This document shows positions 11,831 through 23,197 of a stretch of DNA of 64,000 nt, one piece after another. A program made the position numbers and the translations under genes. This DNA is from Diphasiastrum complanatum (lineage: Eukaryota; Streptophyta; Lycopodiopsida; Lycopodiales; Lycopodiaceae), in contig CM055113.1 in assembly GCA_029204225.1 (NCBI GenBank), forward strand, positions 19,067,746 to 19,131,745, given 5' to 3'. Every line of letters starts with the position of its first letter. Within the stretch, counting starts at the first letter, position 1. The notes beneath the pieces were generated by a model. It was given only the letters and a program-made list of their open reading frames with translations, was not told the DNA's origin and made no database searches.

Positions 11831-13039
11831 AATAAAAGCAGCGCCCTTTCAATTAATTGCGGGACAACTTTACAAAAGGGGCATTGACGACATTATTCAA
11901 AGATGTGTCAATGAATCTGAGATATGACCGATAATATCCTAGGCTCATGAGAGCATCGGAGGTGGCCACTTTTCTGCTGAAACCACAGCGAGGATTATCC
12001 TTCGAGCAAGATTGTGGTGGCCATCTTTGTTTAAAGACACGTTTTCTATCATTAAAGCATGTGATGTCTGTCAAAGAGAAAAGCAAAATACCAAAGCAGA
12101 CTTCACACCATTGACTCCCGTTATAGAAGGCAAAGCCTTCCATAAGTGAGGGATTGACTTTGTTGGACCCATCAGTCCAGCAGTGAAACATACCCAAGCT
12201 CAATACATCCTCATAGCCACAGATTACGCCACTAAGTGGGTAGAGGCCCGAGCAACGAAGGATGCCAACGCAAAAACAGTTGCACGTTTTCTTTACAAAA
12301 ATATTATTACCCGTTTTGGCTGTCCCATGGAGCTTGTTAGTGATCGCGACACGCATTTTTTAAATGCTGTCGTTGATAATCTCCTACGCCATTACCTTGT
12401 CGTTCACAGAAAAAGTACACCATACTATCCTAGGTGTAATGGCCAGGCTGAATCAACTAACAAGACGATCTATAAGATTCTAACCAAGATAGTTGAAACC
12501 AGTCGCTCTGATTGGGAAACAAAACTTTTCTCAGCTATATGGGCTTACTGCACCACCCAAAGAAAGCCACTGGGTGGGTAACCCCTTTCCACTTAGTATA
12601 CGGTCAAGGAGCGGTAATGCCCGTAGAATTCTTAGTACCTTTGCTATGAGTTACGGAGGCTTTTTCAACAAATCTCTGTGAAAAAGCTTCCATCAAACAA
12701 GAAGTCAAAACTAGGCTATTTACGCTAGCCCAATTATGTGAGACAAGACTAATATCTTATCACGCACAACTAGTTAACAAATGACACCAAAAACCCTGGC
12801 ATGACCGTCACCTGCACAATAAAGATCTACATTTAGGTGACCACGTACTTCTTTATACATCAAAGAAGCACCCCGACAAGTTGAAGTTCAGAATTGAAGG
12901 GCCATACGTTATTAACAAAATATTTTCTATTGGTGCAGTCCAGTTACAAACACTTGACGGGACACTCCTAGACACTGTCGTAAACGGTGGTCGTCTATGG
13001 CGGTATTACGAAGAGTTGTTATTTGTTGACCCAATTTAG
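11831..13039 (+). pseudogene. pol (INT): Element A integrase
   Basis: The HHCC zinc-binding module is at about 11943-12075 (AHESIGGGHFS, then CDVCQRE). The catalytic core shows TDYATKWVEA (first Asp near 12217), ELVSDRDTHF (second Asp near 12339) and NGQAEST (Glu near 12445). The C-terminal region (LGDHVLLYTSKKHPDKLKFR, EGPYVINKIF, VNGGRLWRYYEE) ends at a natural-looking TAG (13037-13039). Stops at 11925 (TGA), 11940 (TAG), 12147 (TGA, inside KWGIDFVGP), 12647 (TGA) and 12782 (TGA), plus a one-base shift near 12575, disable it. Confidence 0.85.
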
Positions 13040-13070
13040 GATCTTTTCTCTTGAAAAAGATAAAAAAAAG

Positions 13071-13094
13071 TATATATATATATATATATATTAT
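13071..13094. repeat. Short (TA)n run
   Basis: GTATATATA continues for about ten TA units downstream of the element A integrase, grading into TTATATTATATTA. Confidence 0.85.
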
Positions 13095-13431
13095 ATTATA
13101 TTATTCCTTTCCTTGTACATCTTGCCTATTGTTCACCTCGTTCCTTGTTTATATTCATATACTTATGTACATTCTATGCATTTTTTTTTCTTTATTTTTT
13201 CTCTTTCTTCTGTTCATACTCATGGGTCATGGGTGTTCTAGATCGACAACTGATAGGCTACTCCTTAAGAAATCATTCTCACACTTCGGCCACCTCATCT
13301 CTGTCTCACTGGTATCTCAAGGTAACCAACATTCCTCGAGATACACCTCTTTTATAAGAACTTCTACTATGAGCTACAATCTTATTCTCCTTGGAGTTCT
13401 TCACTTGCACCAAACAGATCCATTTATGCAT

Positions 13432-14215
13432 CATGAGAGTTCCTTCAGATCTCGACCGAAGCAGTCCCTTCAGATCTCGACTGGAGCCTTCCGCCAGATC
13501 TCGACCGAAGCAGTTCCTTCAGATCTCGACCGGAGCCTTCCGTCAGATCTCGACCGAAGCAGTTCCTTCAGATCTCGATCGAAGCAGTTCCTTCAGATCT
13601 TGACCGGAGCCTTCCGTCAGATCTCGACCGAAGCAGTTCCTTCAGATCTTGACCAAAGTAGGTCCTTCAGATCTCGACCGGAGCCTTCCATCAGATCTCG
13701 ACCGAAGCAGTTCTTTCAGATCTTGATTGGAGCCTTTTGTCAGATCTCGACCGAAACAATTCCTTCAGATCTCGACCGAAGCAGTTCCTTCAGATCTCGA
13801 CCACAACCTTCCATCAGATCTCGACCGAAGCAGTTCCTTCAGATCTCGACCAGAGCCTTCTGTCAGATCTCGACCGAAGCAGTATCTTCAGATCTCGACC
13901 GAAGTACTTCCTTCAGATCTTGACCGAAGCCTTTCATCAAATCTTGACTGAAGCAGTTCCTTCAGATCTCGACCGAAGCAGTTCCTTCAGATCTCGACCG
14001 AAGCGGTTCTGTCAGATCTCGACCAAAGCAGTTCCTTCAGATCTCGACCAAAGCAGTCTGGTCAGATCTCAACTGAAGCAGTCCCTTCAGATCTCGACCG
14101 AAACAGTCCCTTCAGATCTCGACTGGAGCCTTCCTTCGAATCTCGATCGGAGCAGTTCTATGAGATCTCAACTAGAGCAGTCATTTCAAATCTTGACCGG
14201 AGGACATACATTCAA
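13432..14215 (+). repeat. Minisatellite array downstream of element A pol (~25-bp units)
   Basis: About 30 head-to-tail copies of a unit near TCAGATCTCGACCGAAGCAG plus five bases (TTCCT), alternating with a variant ending GGAGCCTTCCG. Every unit contains the AGATCTCGACC core (a BglII site is common). The unit is not a multiple of three, so the open frames across it, repeating SDLDRS- and FRSRP-like peptides, are a by-product and not protein genes. Confidence 0.95.
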
Positions 14216-14817
14216 ATTTTACGAACCAGCATGTCCCATCTCCCTTGCAACCAGACGACGGTGACAATAAATGCCCTCTCACCGAAGCCATCCGCACCTC
14301 AGCAAAGTGCTAAAGTGTTTTCTAGCGACGATCTGCGGCGATCTTCCTGCTCTTGACACTGATCCTGGCGCTCGACTATTCAATCCATCCGTCATCATCT
14401 TCACACCATCTCCCCATCGTTATCACTCCCTTATGAGCGCCATCACCAAAATCTTCAACACAAACGTTGCCGGTAGAATACCTTATATCTCAAGTTTCGC
14501 ATGCTGAGGGATAGTGTCACACGAGCACTTATCACGCTCCTGTCACACTATTGAACATCCTACAATCACAATCACACACCATACACCTTCAACCTGCTTC
14601 ATCCCTGACAGATACACATCCATAACATTAAAAACATTGTCAAACACCTCCACTTCCTCCTATTCCACTCGCCATCTTCTTCACTCAACCTCACTCTGTT
14701 CACCCACCTTTACTTCATCACCCACACTGCTCTACCCAACACAATCATCTTCCACATAACTCCCTTTCCAAACCCGTTCATACATCCCTTCCCCCACACT
14801 TTTCGAACCATTCTGCA
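14216..14817. other. Spacer between the two downstream arrays
   Basis: CAC- and TC-rich sequence with no coding family recognised. Short open frames (14271-14507, 14514-14759) are compositionally biased. Confidence 0.45.
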
Positions 14818-14975
14818 CCACCACTTCCCATCTCAACCAAAGCCACTGCATTAGATCTCAACCGAAGCCACTCCATTAGATCTCAACCGAAGCCACTCCA
14901 CTCCATCAGATCTCAACCGAAGCCCAACCCAACAGATGTCAACTGAAGCCACTTCACCAGATGTCAATTGGAGCC
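14818..14975 (+). repeat. Third minisatellite block with the element A core
   Basis: Six diverged ~26-bp units of the form AGATCTCAACCGAAGCCACT. The core matches the arrays at 5944-6672 and 13432-14215 and keeps the same orientation. Confidence 0.88.
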
Positions 14976-17343
14976 CAAGCTTTTAAGGATTTCCGATTTG
15001 GAATTTATGAGATACCATTGAGGGATCCGGATCTATATCTCATAACCTCTCCAAATACCCTAAACAAGTTTAACCAATGGTTTCAACAGTTAGCATTACT
15101 ATAAATGTAAATACTACCCACTGGCCTACAGATCATTCTCACACAAAAATTTTCTCTTTGAACTCACTGATGTCCCATACCATCAGTTTTCTCTCCAAGA
15201 AAGTCCTTTGCTTTTAAATCTGATCAACAAAAAATCAAAAAGACTATCTGACCATCCTATACCTAATATAGGATCCGATTTTCAAAAAGATCTTTAATCG
15301 CATTAGTTGATAATCCAGAGATCTCATAACTTCATTTGGATTTCCAATACCAAATATGCACATATCTATTCCACCAAGTACTGGAGTACCCCCAAATTTG
15401 TTCCAAATGAATTGCAATAATTCATTAACAAAATTGTGATTTAACAAGAATCCGCACATGGCTTTATCGTCACATAAACAATCCATCTGGTTGGTACTAT
15501 ACTCCCAACTTCCTATCATCTGAGAGTTACAACTCTTAGGAATAAGGTCCATTATAGTACAAATGTGAACCAAGTGTCATTCTTGTTCCATGTCACAATT
15601 TTCCATAACAAAATAGGGTCAACTCATGGTCCTATAGATATTGAAAATAAATTCAACTTAATGAATTCAAAAAACCGGTGCTATGCCATTTCCATACATG
15701 GATTTTTAACCAACCCAAATTACACTTCACTATCACATTTACCTACTAAGGTGTCTCATTTGCTTCCTCCCTTAGATTTTTCGGTCACCCAAAATTTCTT
15801 TTAGCGAAGGTCCCCAAAAATTACTTAGACACAAGTAAATGCTAGGCTACTCCCTTTTTGACCACACCAGTTTATTTTCATCACTTCGTTAAAATCGCAT
15901 GAATCAATGAAAAATCAATAATATTTGAATCCAGATACTCTTTACGATATTTGATACACTTTTTTTTTAATCGAATATAGAGCTATCTCCCAAAAATTAC
16001 AACCTTATTTTATTTATTCACTTTAACAAGTATATGAAAAGCTTTAATTTGCCTTATCTTTAAAGATCAAAATCGTTTAAGATAAGCCTATCGGTGCACA
16101 CTGAGTCCAAAAGGAAGAACCGAAAATATCATTTAACTCAATTAGCTGGGAATATTGCTACTCCAGAGTTAAACCGATAAAAAGCACAATACCAGGAACC
16201 CAAAATTCTACTAACTGGGTACTTGCTTGGAAAAAATTACCATGAAAAAATTCTATTGCCAATCCTAAATCCATGGATCCAATCACATGGGCAAAACGTT
16301 AGGATAATTGAATTTATTTTCTCAACAAATCCTCAAAAAAGAATTCGGAGTATAGGTAATCCGGGTTGCGTAACCATAAAGCTGTTACAAATAGCCAAGC
16401 ATTTCCTGAATGCTCCAACCTCCTTTGCAAAAACAATGGAATCCATACAACCATAAGACTACCATCAAACTTCATCCACATGTTTTACCATGCAACCAGA
16501 GGAAAGCAAGAAGTAAAAAAAACTTCATGCAAAGCCAATAAAGGCCACTCAAAAACCTAACATCAAAAGTTAGGTATTGTGCCTTTCTAGCCGCCATACA
16601 CACAAAATCAGCTTTCAGCCGCCATACACACAAAATTGGGGATGCAGGCAGTCGCACCATCGAGAGAGGAATTCACATCCGCGAGACAGAGATTTCAAAC
16701 ACGATAAGGTTCTGAATCGCACATTAACAATCCATTGAAAGGTTTCCACCGTTCTCCATCGCAGGGATAAGGCTACCATCTCCAACAGCGACCGGTTGTG
16801 GTCAGGTTTACCTCCAAGTCTGAGATCCAAGGTAATGTATGCTACTCATTCAAGCACTTCCCACATTCACTTCAAAAATCTTTTTTACAATGACATTACC
16901 CTCTCTAGAAAGTACGTGAAAGACGCATGATTATTCATTCAAAATAATCTAGTAGATGCATCTTTTGTCCACACTCCACAACTGGAAAGTGTGTTTTGCA
17001 CAAATCATAAGATTTAAAATGAAAAGAAGGGTGAGAAGCATCTCATGACATCATCTATCCCATCCTTCAGAAGACAAAGAAACAGCTACGGTCTACCTAC
17101 TGCCTTCTAAATTTACATGCAGGCATAGCAAAGCCTAACTACTTCCTAGCCCATGGTCTTCTCTATCCGCAACTCCTATGCAGAAAAAAAAATTGAGAAG
17201 ACCACAACAGAGCTAGCACCCACTATCCCACAGCTTCCAGAAGCAAACCGAAGCTTCAAATCTCAAAAACAAGTTTGAGAAAATCCAAAAGCTTGTTTAT
17301 GGCACAAAAACTAGAGTCACATCTTACATGCATCAACTTTGAG
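14976..17343. other. No gene recognised; possible LTR promoter remnant
   Basis: AT-rich sequence. CTATAAATG at 15109-15117, preceded by ACCAATGG near 15072, resembles a TATA and CAAT pair such as occurs in an LTR U3, which would fit its place just after the element A arrays; no LTR partner was found. The - strand frame 15244-15573 (109 codons) has ordinary amino-acid composition but no motif I recognise. Confidence 0.3.
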
Positions 17344-17727
17344 TCATAGGCTCAGCCAGAAAGGTAAAATTACTCCACAAGAACCTACAATGTGAGAGGT
17401 GAGACCTACAATGTGACTGTATGGTTCTATCAGCAACAGCCACATCCAAAAAAATATCTCGACGCATGTATACGTGTTGCACATTTGCAAGGTATTCGCC
17501 ATTTTGGTCGATCTTAAAATCGTGGATCCTTCCTTTCCAATGGTAGTCTCGGTTGTTTCGCTTCGCTTCCTCTTTGCAAACTTGTGAGTTCCTTTGTCCG
17601 ATGGTTGCATGTAAACCCAGTCAAAAGTTGAAAATGTATGGGGCACCCAATGCTCATTGGAATCTTTGATGTGTGCAACAATGGAAGCTAGTTGATTCTT
17701 GGGCTTCCTTGATTGAGTAGAGGCCAT
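17344..17727 (-). CDS. Hypothetical protein, possible first exon
   Basis: A 127-codon frame starts with ATG (MASTQSRKPKNQL) after a CT-rich stretch reading CTCTCTCTCTC on the - strand, a composition common in plant 5' leaders. The middle is basic and polar (FAKRKRSETTETTIGKEGS), while the last ~35 residues are hydrophobic and may be unspliced intron. No family recognised. It sits in transposon-rich sequence and may be spurious or part of a mobile element. Confidence 0.2.
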   Translation of the reverse strand: MASTQSRKPKNQLASIVAHIKDSNEHWVPHTFSTFDWVYMQPSDKGTHKFAKRKRSETTETTIGKEGSTILRSTKMANTLQMCNTYTCVEIFFWMWLLLIEPYSHIVGLTSHIVGSCGVILPFWLSL

Positions 17728-18244
17728 AATGGATGATGTAATGGGAATGTAGAATATGCGAAATAGTGTGTGAGATCTTTAGGTAAGGTGAACCAAAATG
17801 AAAAAAATAGAATATTTGTGGAGTATACAGAATGAGAGAGAGAGAGAGGTCGTTTAGAGAGAGACTACAAAATGAGAGAGAGATGAGAGATACAAGCTTG
17901 TGAGCATTCAAAATTTGAAATAAGGACTAGGCTCACTTAGGATATGGCTGCTAGTAGATAGACAGGCTAGTTGATGTTAACTTGTAGGCATAGTTATTGC
18001 TTTATCTAGGGTTAATGTTAGAGGTGTACTTTGTGGGCCCACACTTGATTTAATCTGCACCATTGAATTTGCCATGTCATATGGACCATTCCCTCTCAAT
18101 TGTCAATATTTTATTGAGACACGTGTCGTCATTAACACTAATTATAATTAGTGAAGAGGCCCTTTTTGAGTCCAAAAAGGGCCCTAATGTATTTCGAGAC
18201 ATTGTCATCTGGTCCATACTTGAGCTTGTGGACCCCATTGCATT
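17728..18244. other. No gene recognised
   Basis: Contains short (GA)n runs near 17834-17880 and otherwise featureless sequence between the hypothetical exon and the copia scrap. Confidence 0.4.
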
Positions 18245-18535
18245 TCACAGCCTTTTCTTATTAGGTAATGGCTGCAATGTCCATATCTGGTTCTTCCTCA
18301 TGGACTCCATCTCTTTGTTCATGGCTTGGATCCACTTGTCCTTCTCTGGACATTCAATTGCCTCCTCGAATGTATGTGCACAGAATTCTTCTGATGTGGA
18401 AGCTGAGTTGCCTGGCACATATCTTGTTGGCGCTCTTTGTGGTCTTGTCAACCTTCTAGGAGATCCTCCTAGGACAACAATGCCTTTGCCTTTGTCTGCT
18501 CTGCTAGGTCCAGAACCATCCTGGTTTACAGGCAC
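18245..18535 (-). pseudogene. Ty1/copia polyprotein fragment (integrase-RT junction)
   Basis: On the - strand the fragment reads LTRPQRAPTRYVPG, then HTFEEAIECPEKDKWIQAMN, KEMESMRKNQIWTLQPLP, the standard start of the copia reverse transcriptase domain (EEA, W..AM..E, N.TW.L). A TGA ends it where the family continues. Nothing else of the element is visible, and a compound microsatellite begins about 160 bp away. Confidence 0.85.
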
Positions 18536-18691
18536 TGTAGTAGAAGGCTGCTTCTCAAGTCTTTTGTCTTCTGATTCGTCACTTGGATGTGAAGTGACTC
18601 AAAAATCTTCGTTTTCGTGTTCGTCTTCTGCTCTTCAAGGGCTACACACCTTCCTAGAATTGGGAATGTTGGTTACCTTTAGCTCTTTTAT

Positions 18692-18856
<165 letters not shown>

Positions 18857-19156
18857 AAACATAAACGAATATATAACACATAAATTAAGATACTACGAAT
18901 TAGAGTAGCATGAACTAGTAAGCATGAAACACAAACTAATGGCATCATACTTACACGCACATGAACACACACACATTACACCCACCCTAAACACACACAA
19001 CGAGAAAAAAAAAAAACATTATCCCTGCAACATTTGGGCTTTCTTGTGGAACTTATTGTCCAACAAAAACATTTGAACCACGCCTTTAACAGAAGCCTAA
19101 TCAAAGGCTACACACCTTCCTAGAATTGGGGGTGTTTGTTACCTTTAACTCTTTCA

Positions 19157-19276
<120 letters not shown>

Positions 19277-19639
19277 CCTAAATGGTAAAACTTGAGGCTC
19301 TTAACTCTTTGCATTTGATTGTTTTTTTGGATCCATTTGTTGGTGGATTTTATGTAATGTGCTAAAGCAATTTTATTAGAAAGGTCACTTCCTAAGTCTT
19401 GCTCGAGTGGGAATAACCTTATTGATGGATTTGTTGGACTCAACTTGTATGTACCTTCTAAAAAGCCAAGTATACTACTATCAAGCCACTAAGATCAAAT
19501 AATGGTGGTAAGCATATTTCAAAAGATTACTGGAACTTTTGTATAACTCGATTCAAACATGTTTTGAAACCAACTCATTTTAAGTATATGCTGAGAAACC
19601 AACTCAACATGACTATCAAGGCTCTAAGTCAAATAATGT

Positions 19640-20720
19640 GGTCGATTATTGGTCAAGCTATACTTGAAGGACAAACGTAATCAACAACTTGCCTAGTTAC
19701 GAAACTTGAAACTAATAATCTATGGACAACAATTGCAAATAGAAACTCTCGGTCTGGTACAATCAAAGTAAGTGAGACTTCAATGTTATATGAGATTAAA
19801 AAAAATGTTGCACTGTTGTGGCACATTTTGCGAAGTAATGGAGTAGAATGATTAGGCAGCAATTTAATTAAGCAGCAAATCACCTGAAAACTGCAATTTA
19901 AAAAACAAAACTCAAAAATGCTAATATCCATCCTCGGAATAGACCTCAAAATATGTCGTGGTATACTGTCTGAAATAGATCCACCTATTCCGAGGTCTGT
20001 TCCGACCCCTGCTATAGATCATTCATTATCTTTACTCAAATTCTCATGATTTGAAATAGTTTGATTTCAAATCAAATAAGACCCATTCCAGCTCTTACAA
20101 AAAGAGTCTTGGACCCGAGTGAGTCTATTAGGGGTGATTGCACATGGAAAACAAGACTTCAAATTTGAATGCAAGTTACTCCAATGGATTTCACTATATT
20201 AGGGGTGATTAGATTTGAACTCATTATTTGTGTATCCATTTTTTTTGTGATTTGGTCAAAGTAAAAAATTTCATTCTTGACATTGGATGAGAGTGAATCA
20301 TTTTTCACGGTGAAGAACTTTGTGGCACTCATCCTATTGCTCACTATTTTTTGGCCAAACTATACTTGAAGTGTCATAAGGGTCAAAGATTAAGCATTAG
20401 ACTATGCCAATTGTTGAGAGTGGGAATCAATTGTTTTCTTAGGCCAACTATGGAGTTCGCTAGTGGCTTCATAAAAATATTTTCTAAGAAGTCCCTCGAA
20501 TCAAGGACAAACGTAATCAAGGAGGGAGCAATAAGGCTTCAAGGTGGTGAAAGATTAAAATAAATGTTGCATTGTTGAGTCACATTTTGTTCATTTTGAT
20601 GTATCAACTGGGGTGAAAATTTTGCTGAAACATAAAAATTTATGAGCAGAGGTCGAAATGCACCTCGAATAGGTGATGGTATACTGCCTTAAACAGATCC
20701 ACATATTCCGAGGTATGTTC
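19640..20720. repeat. Two diverged direct repeats ~700 bp apart
   Basis: Repeat 1 (about 19644-20010) and repeat 2 (about 20350-20720) share in order GGTCAAGCTATACTTGAAG/GGCCAAACTATACTTGAAG, GGACAAACGTAATCAA, a GTTGCA..GTTG..CACATTTTG stretch, GGTATACTG, AGATCCAC, TATTCCGAGGT and TGTTCC. They may be ends of an unidentified element (LTRs or subterminal regions). They lie directly upstream of the CACTA transposase remnant. Confidence 0.6.
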
Positions 20721-20899
20721 CCCACCCGATCACCCTATGCGTGATGGGCTTGTTGGTCAACGTCCCCATTCCATGAAAGTACAATACATATTTGGGCCAA
20801 TTAATGTACATGTCATCTATTTATTTTATAGTTACTCTCTTTAGATTTCTTCTAGCGATAATCTGCATTAAATGTATGTGCTTGTTTGTTAATATTGTA

Positions 20900-23197
20900 G
20901 GCAAGTGATTGGCTTCAAATTTGGAGATCCAATCAAGATCTAGGGCGACTCCCTCCTGGCATGAAGAGGTTATCGATATTTCATGAACTCCTACATTGGG
21001 AGGAATTGTTGATAAACCATCTTTTGGACTTGATGCACATATTCAAGAATGTCGGGAGCACGATTTGGGAGCACTTGACTGGATCGAAAGATAAAAAAGA
21101 TGCACGAGATGACTTAAGATAAGTGGAACAGATGGCCGATTTATGGCCGCAAATGGTGAGGACTTCAATTGTCCTCCCCATGGATCTTCTCGAGGAGAGA
21201 AGAGACGATTGTAAAGAAGGCAATAGCCTCATTTCGAACTCCGGCAGGATACATGCAATGCCTAAGGGTGCCTTCACAAGGGACAACAAGCTAAGTGGAC
21301 TAAAGTCTCATGACTGGCATAAAATTTTACAGGCTGGCATTGCATGTTTTTTGGCGTTGCTTCCACCTCAACATTGTGGATTACATTTTATAGCATGTCT
21401 TGTAATTTCATGATGATCTCAATGCGCATATATGTATCTCAATGACCAAATTGTTTTTGTGCATGCATTTTGTGCTTCCCTTGGTGTTGAGAAGGTTTTT
21501 GACAGAGGAGTTAAGGAGTGTAATCTACAAAATCAGTGGTTTCGTGAGGTATGGTGAATGCGACTCGCATCATTTTTTTTTGGGATGATTCAAGATGATG
21601 ATCTTACTAACATGTATGTCATTGTTGTTTACTTTTCTTATGAAGATACATTTCATCCGAGGAGATACCGCTGGCATTCATTGAGGCGGCAAGACAAAGC
21701 TCCATCGAGGCAACGTGTTTGATCGAGAAGCACTTTCCCACATCCATTCTCACCCTTCAAATGCATTTCATGTGCATTTGGTAGATGAGGTGGACATTGC
21801 AGGTACATCATCTACTTGCATCAATTGCCTATTCTTAGTCCATCCTAGACTATTGCTATTGTGGTAATTCCCATGTTCTCTCACTAACATTGATCCATTT
21901 TCTTAATTCAGGCACTGTCCATAGCCGTTGGATGTTTTTCTTGGAACTATTCATGAAAACATTGAAAGACTTCGTAAGACTAAGTGCAAGGCCTAAGGAT
22001 AGCATGGCGGAAGGATGGCTAGTGCAAGAGTCCATGGTTTACATCACGAAGTTCCTTGCTCATAGCGATCCTTCTATTCCTCGTATTTGGGATAAGAAGG
22101 ATGATGAAAGTGTTGTTGGGGAAGTTTCTCAAGGAAAAGGAGCGATCATGAGAATGAGTGAGTCCTTCAAGGAGAAGGTAAATAAGTTTTGCATTCTTAA
22201 TAGCGAGGAAATACAAAAGTGGATTTCACTATATTAAGAGGCCAAGGCTCATAGACAAACTGCTCGAGCCACTTTCACGAGAGGGCATCAAGGGGGTGCG
22301 ATTTACATGTGAGCTATGATGATCATCATTCACATGTTAATTAAATTTGTACATGTTTGTTGTATCCCTAATACATTTAGTTCTATTTTGTTCAGTACAA
22401 AAAGTACAATGCACTGCGGATGCATGGACAACACTTTCGTACGGATCGCATTGACAAAAATAGAAATACATATTGTAGAGTCATGGAAAATTTAATCCAA
22501 GAGAGTCGAGCAAGCACGATGGACACCAATTTACTCTCTTCTCAACTTGATTAGTGTGGGACAATCAATGACATTCTCGAAGTTGGATTTAGGCAATTCA
22601 GCTTTTTCAAATGGTTCAAAGTTATTTGCAATGGTCCCAATGCAACTGTCAGGAAAGATGAGAGTGGTTATTTTGCCATTGACTCTACCAAGCTTTGGAC
22701 GGATCAAAGCGATACATACCTATGGATACTAACTACGAGTCAATGTTTATGGTAACATCAATCAATTATAGGTGGTCTTTCACCCCGATCGGTCAGATCG
22801 TAGATGGTGGTATGTGATTCAAGTTGCTCCTTGAAGTAAAAGAATTTTTGAAGATAGAGATGTCGTGGCGGACATGGCATTGCCAACTGATGCACCTCAT
22901 GAACAAGATCGTGATGATGGGTTCGATGACAAATTTTTGGAGGATGATCATGTGCAAGCTTCACAAGCTAATGATGATGTTGAGCGTGATGCATCATCAT
23001 CGGATGGATCGATGACACACAACACACCTCCTCAATCTCACTCGTTGTCACCATTGCCATTAGCTTTTGAAGATCAGCTTATTAATGATGAAGCTATGGG
23101 AGATATTTGGGTAGAATTAGAGATAGACTCATTTGGTTTGGCGGATTTGTCACATGATGATGCGACAAATGATAACGATGAACCACCAAATGAATAA
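20900..23197 (+). pseudogene. CACTA (En/Spm) transposase, 3' portion, decayed
   Basis: Conserved blocks appear in family order. At 20977-21331: HWEELLINHLLDLMHIFKNV, KDARDDL, GAFTRDNKLSGLKSHDWHKI (TNP2 transposase end entering DUF4218), with a TAA at 21119. At 21470-21540: LPLVLRRFLTEELRSV. At 21650-22245: LIEKHFPTSILTLQMHF, HSRWMFFLELFMKTLKDFVR, RPKDSMAEGWLVQESMVYIT (DUF4218). At 22390-22860: KKYNALRMHGQHFRTDR, YLWILTTSQCLW, VVFHPDRSDRRWWYVIQ (DUF4216). An acidic Asp-rich tail runs to a TAA at 23195. Frame changes between blocks are partly introns and partly decay. The N-terminal half with the catalytic core is missing, and no CACTA termini were identified. Confidence 0.8.

Larger units (their letters stand above)
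5774..14975 (+). mobile_element. Element A: decayed OTA-type Ty3/gypsy retrotransposon
   Basis: Order is candidate primer-binding site, minisatellite-bearing leader, gag, protease, reverse transcriptase, RNase H, integrase, then a second and third minisatellite block. The reverse transcriptase phrase MPFGLCNAPSTFQR and the integrase phrase TDYATKWVEA place it in the Athila/Tat-like (OTA) branch rather than the chromoviruses. Coding is interrupted by ten in-frame stops, one small deletion near 10660, a frameshift at a 13-T run and another near 12575, so the copy is inactive. Both outer boundaries are uncertain because no LTR pair was identified. Confidence 0.75.

Noticed and set aside
13051-14264. 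Open frames of up to 290 codons across the element A downstream array, with repeated DLDRSSSFRSRP-like peptides
   Set aside because: All three forward frames are open because the 25-bp unit contains few stops; the peptide is just the minisatellite read in rotating frames.
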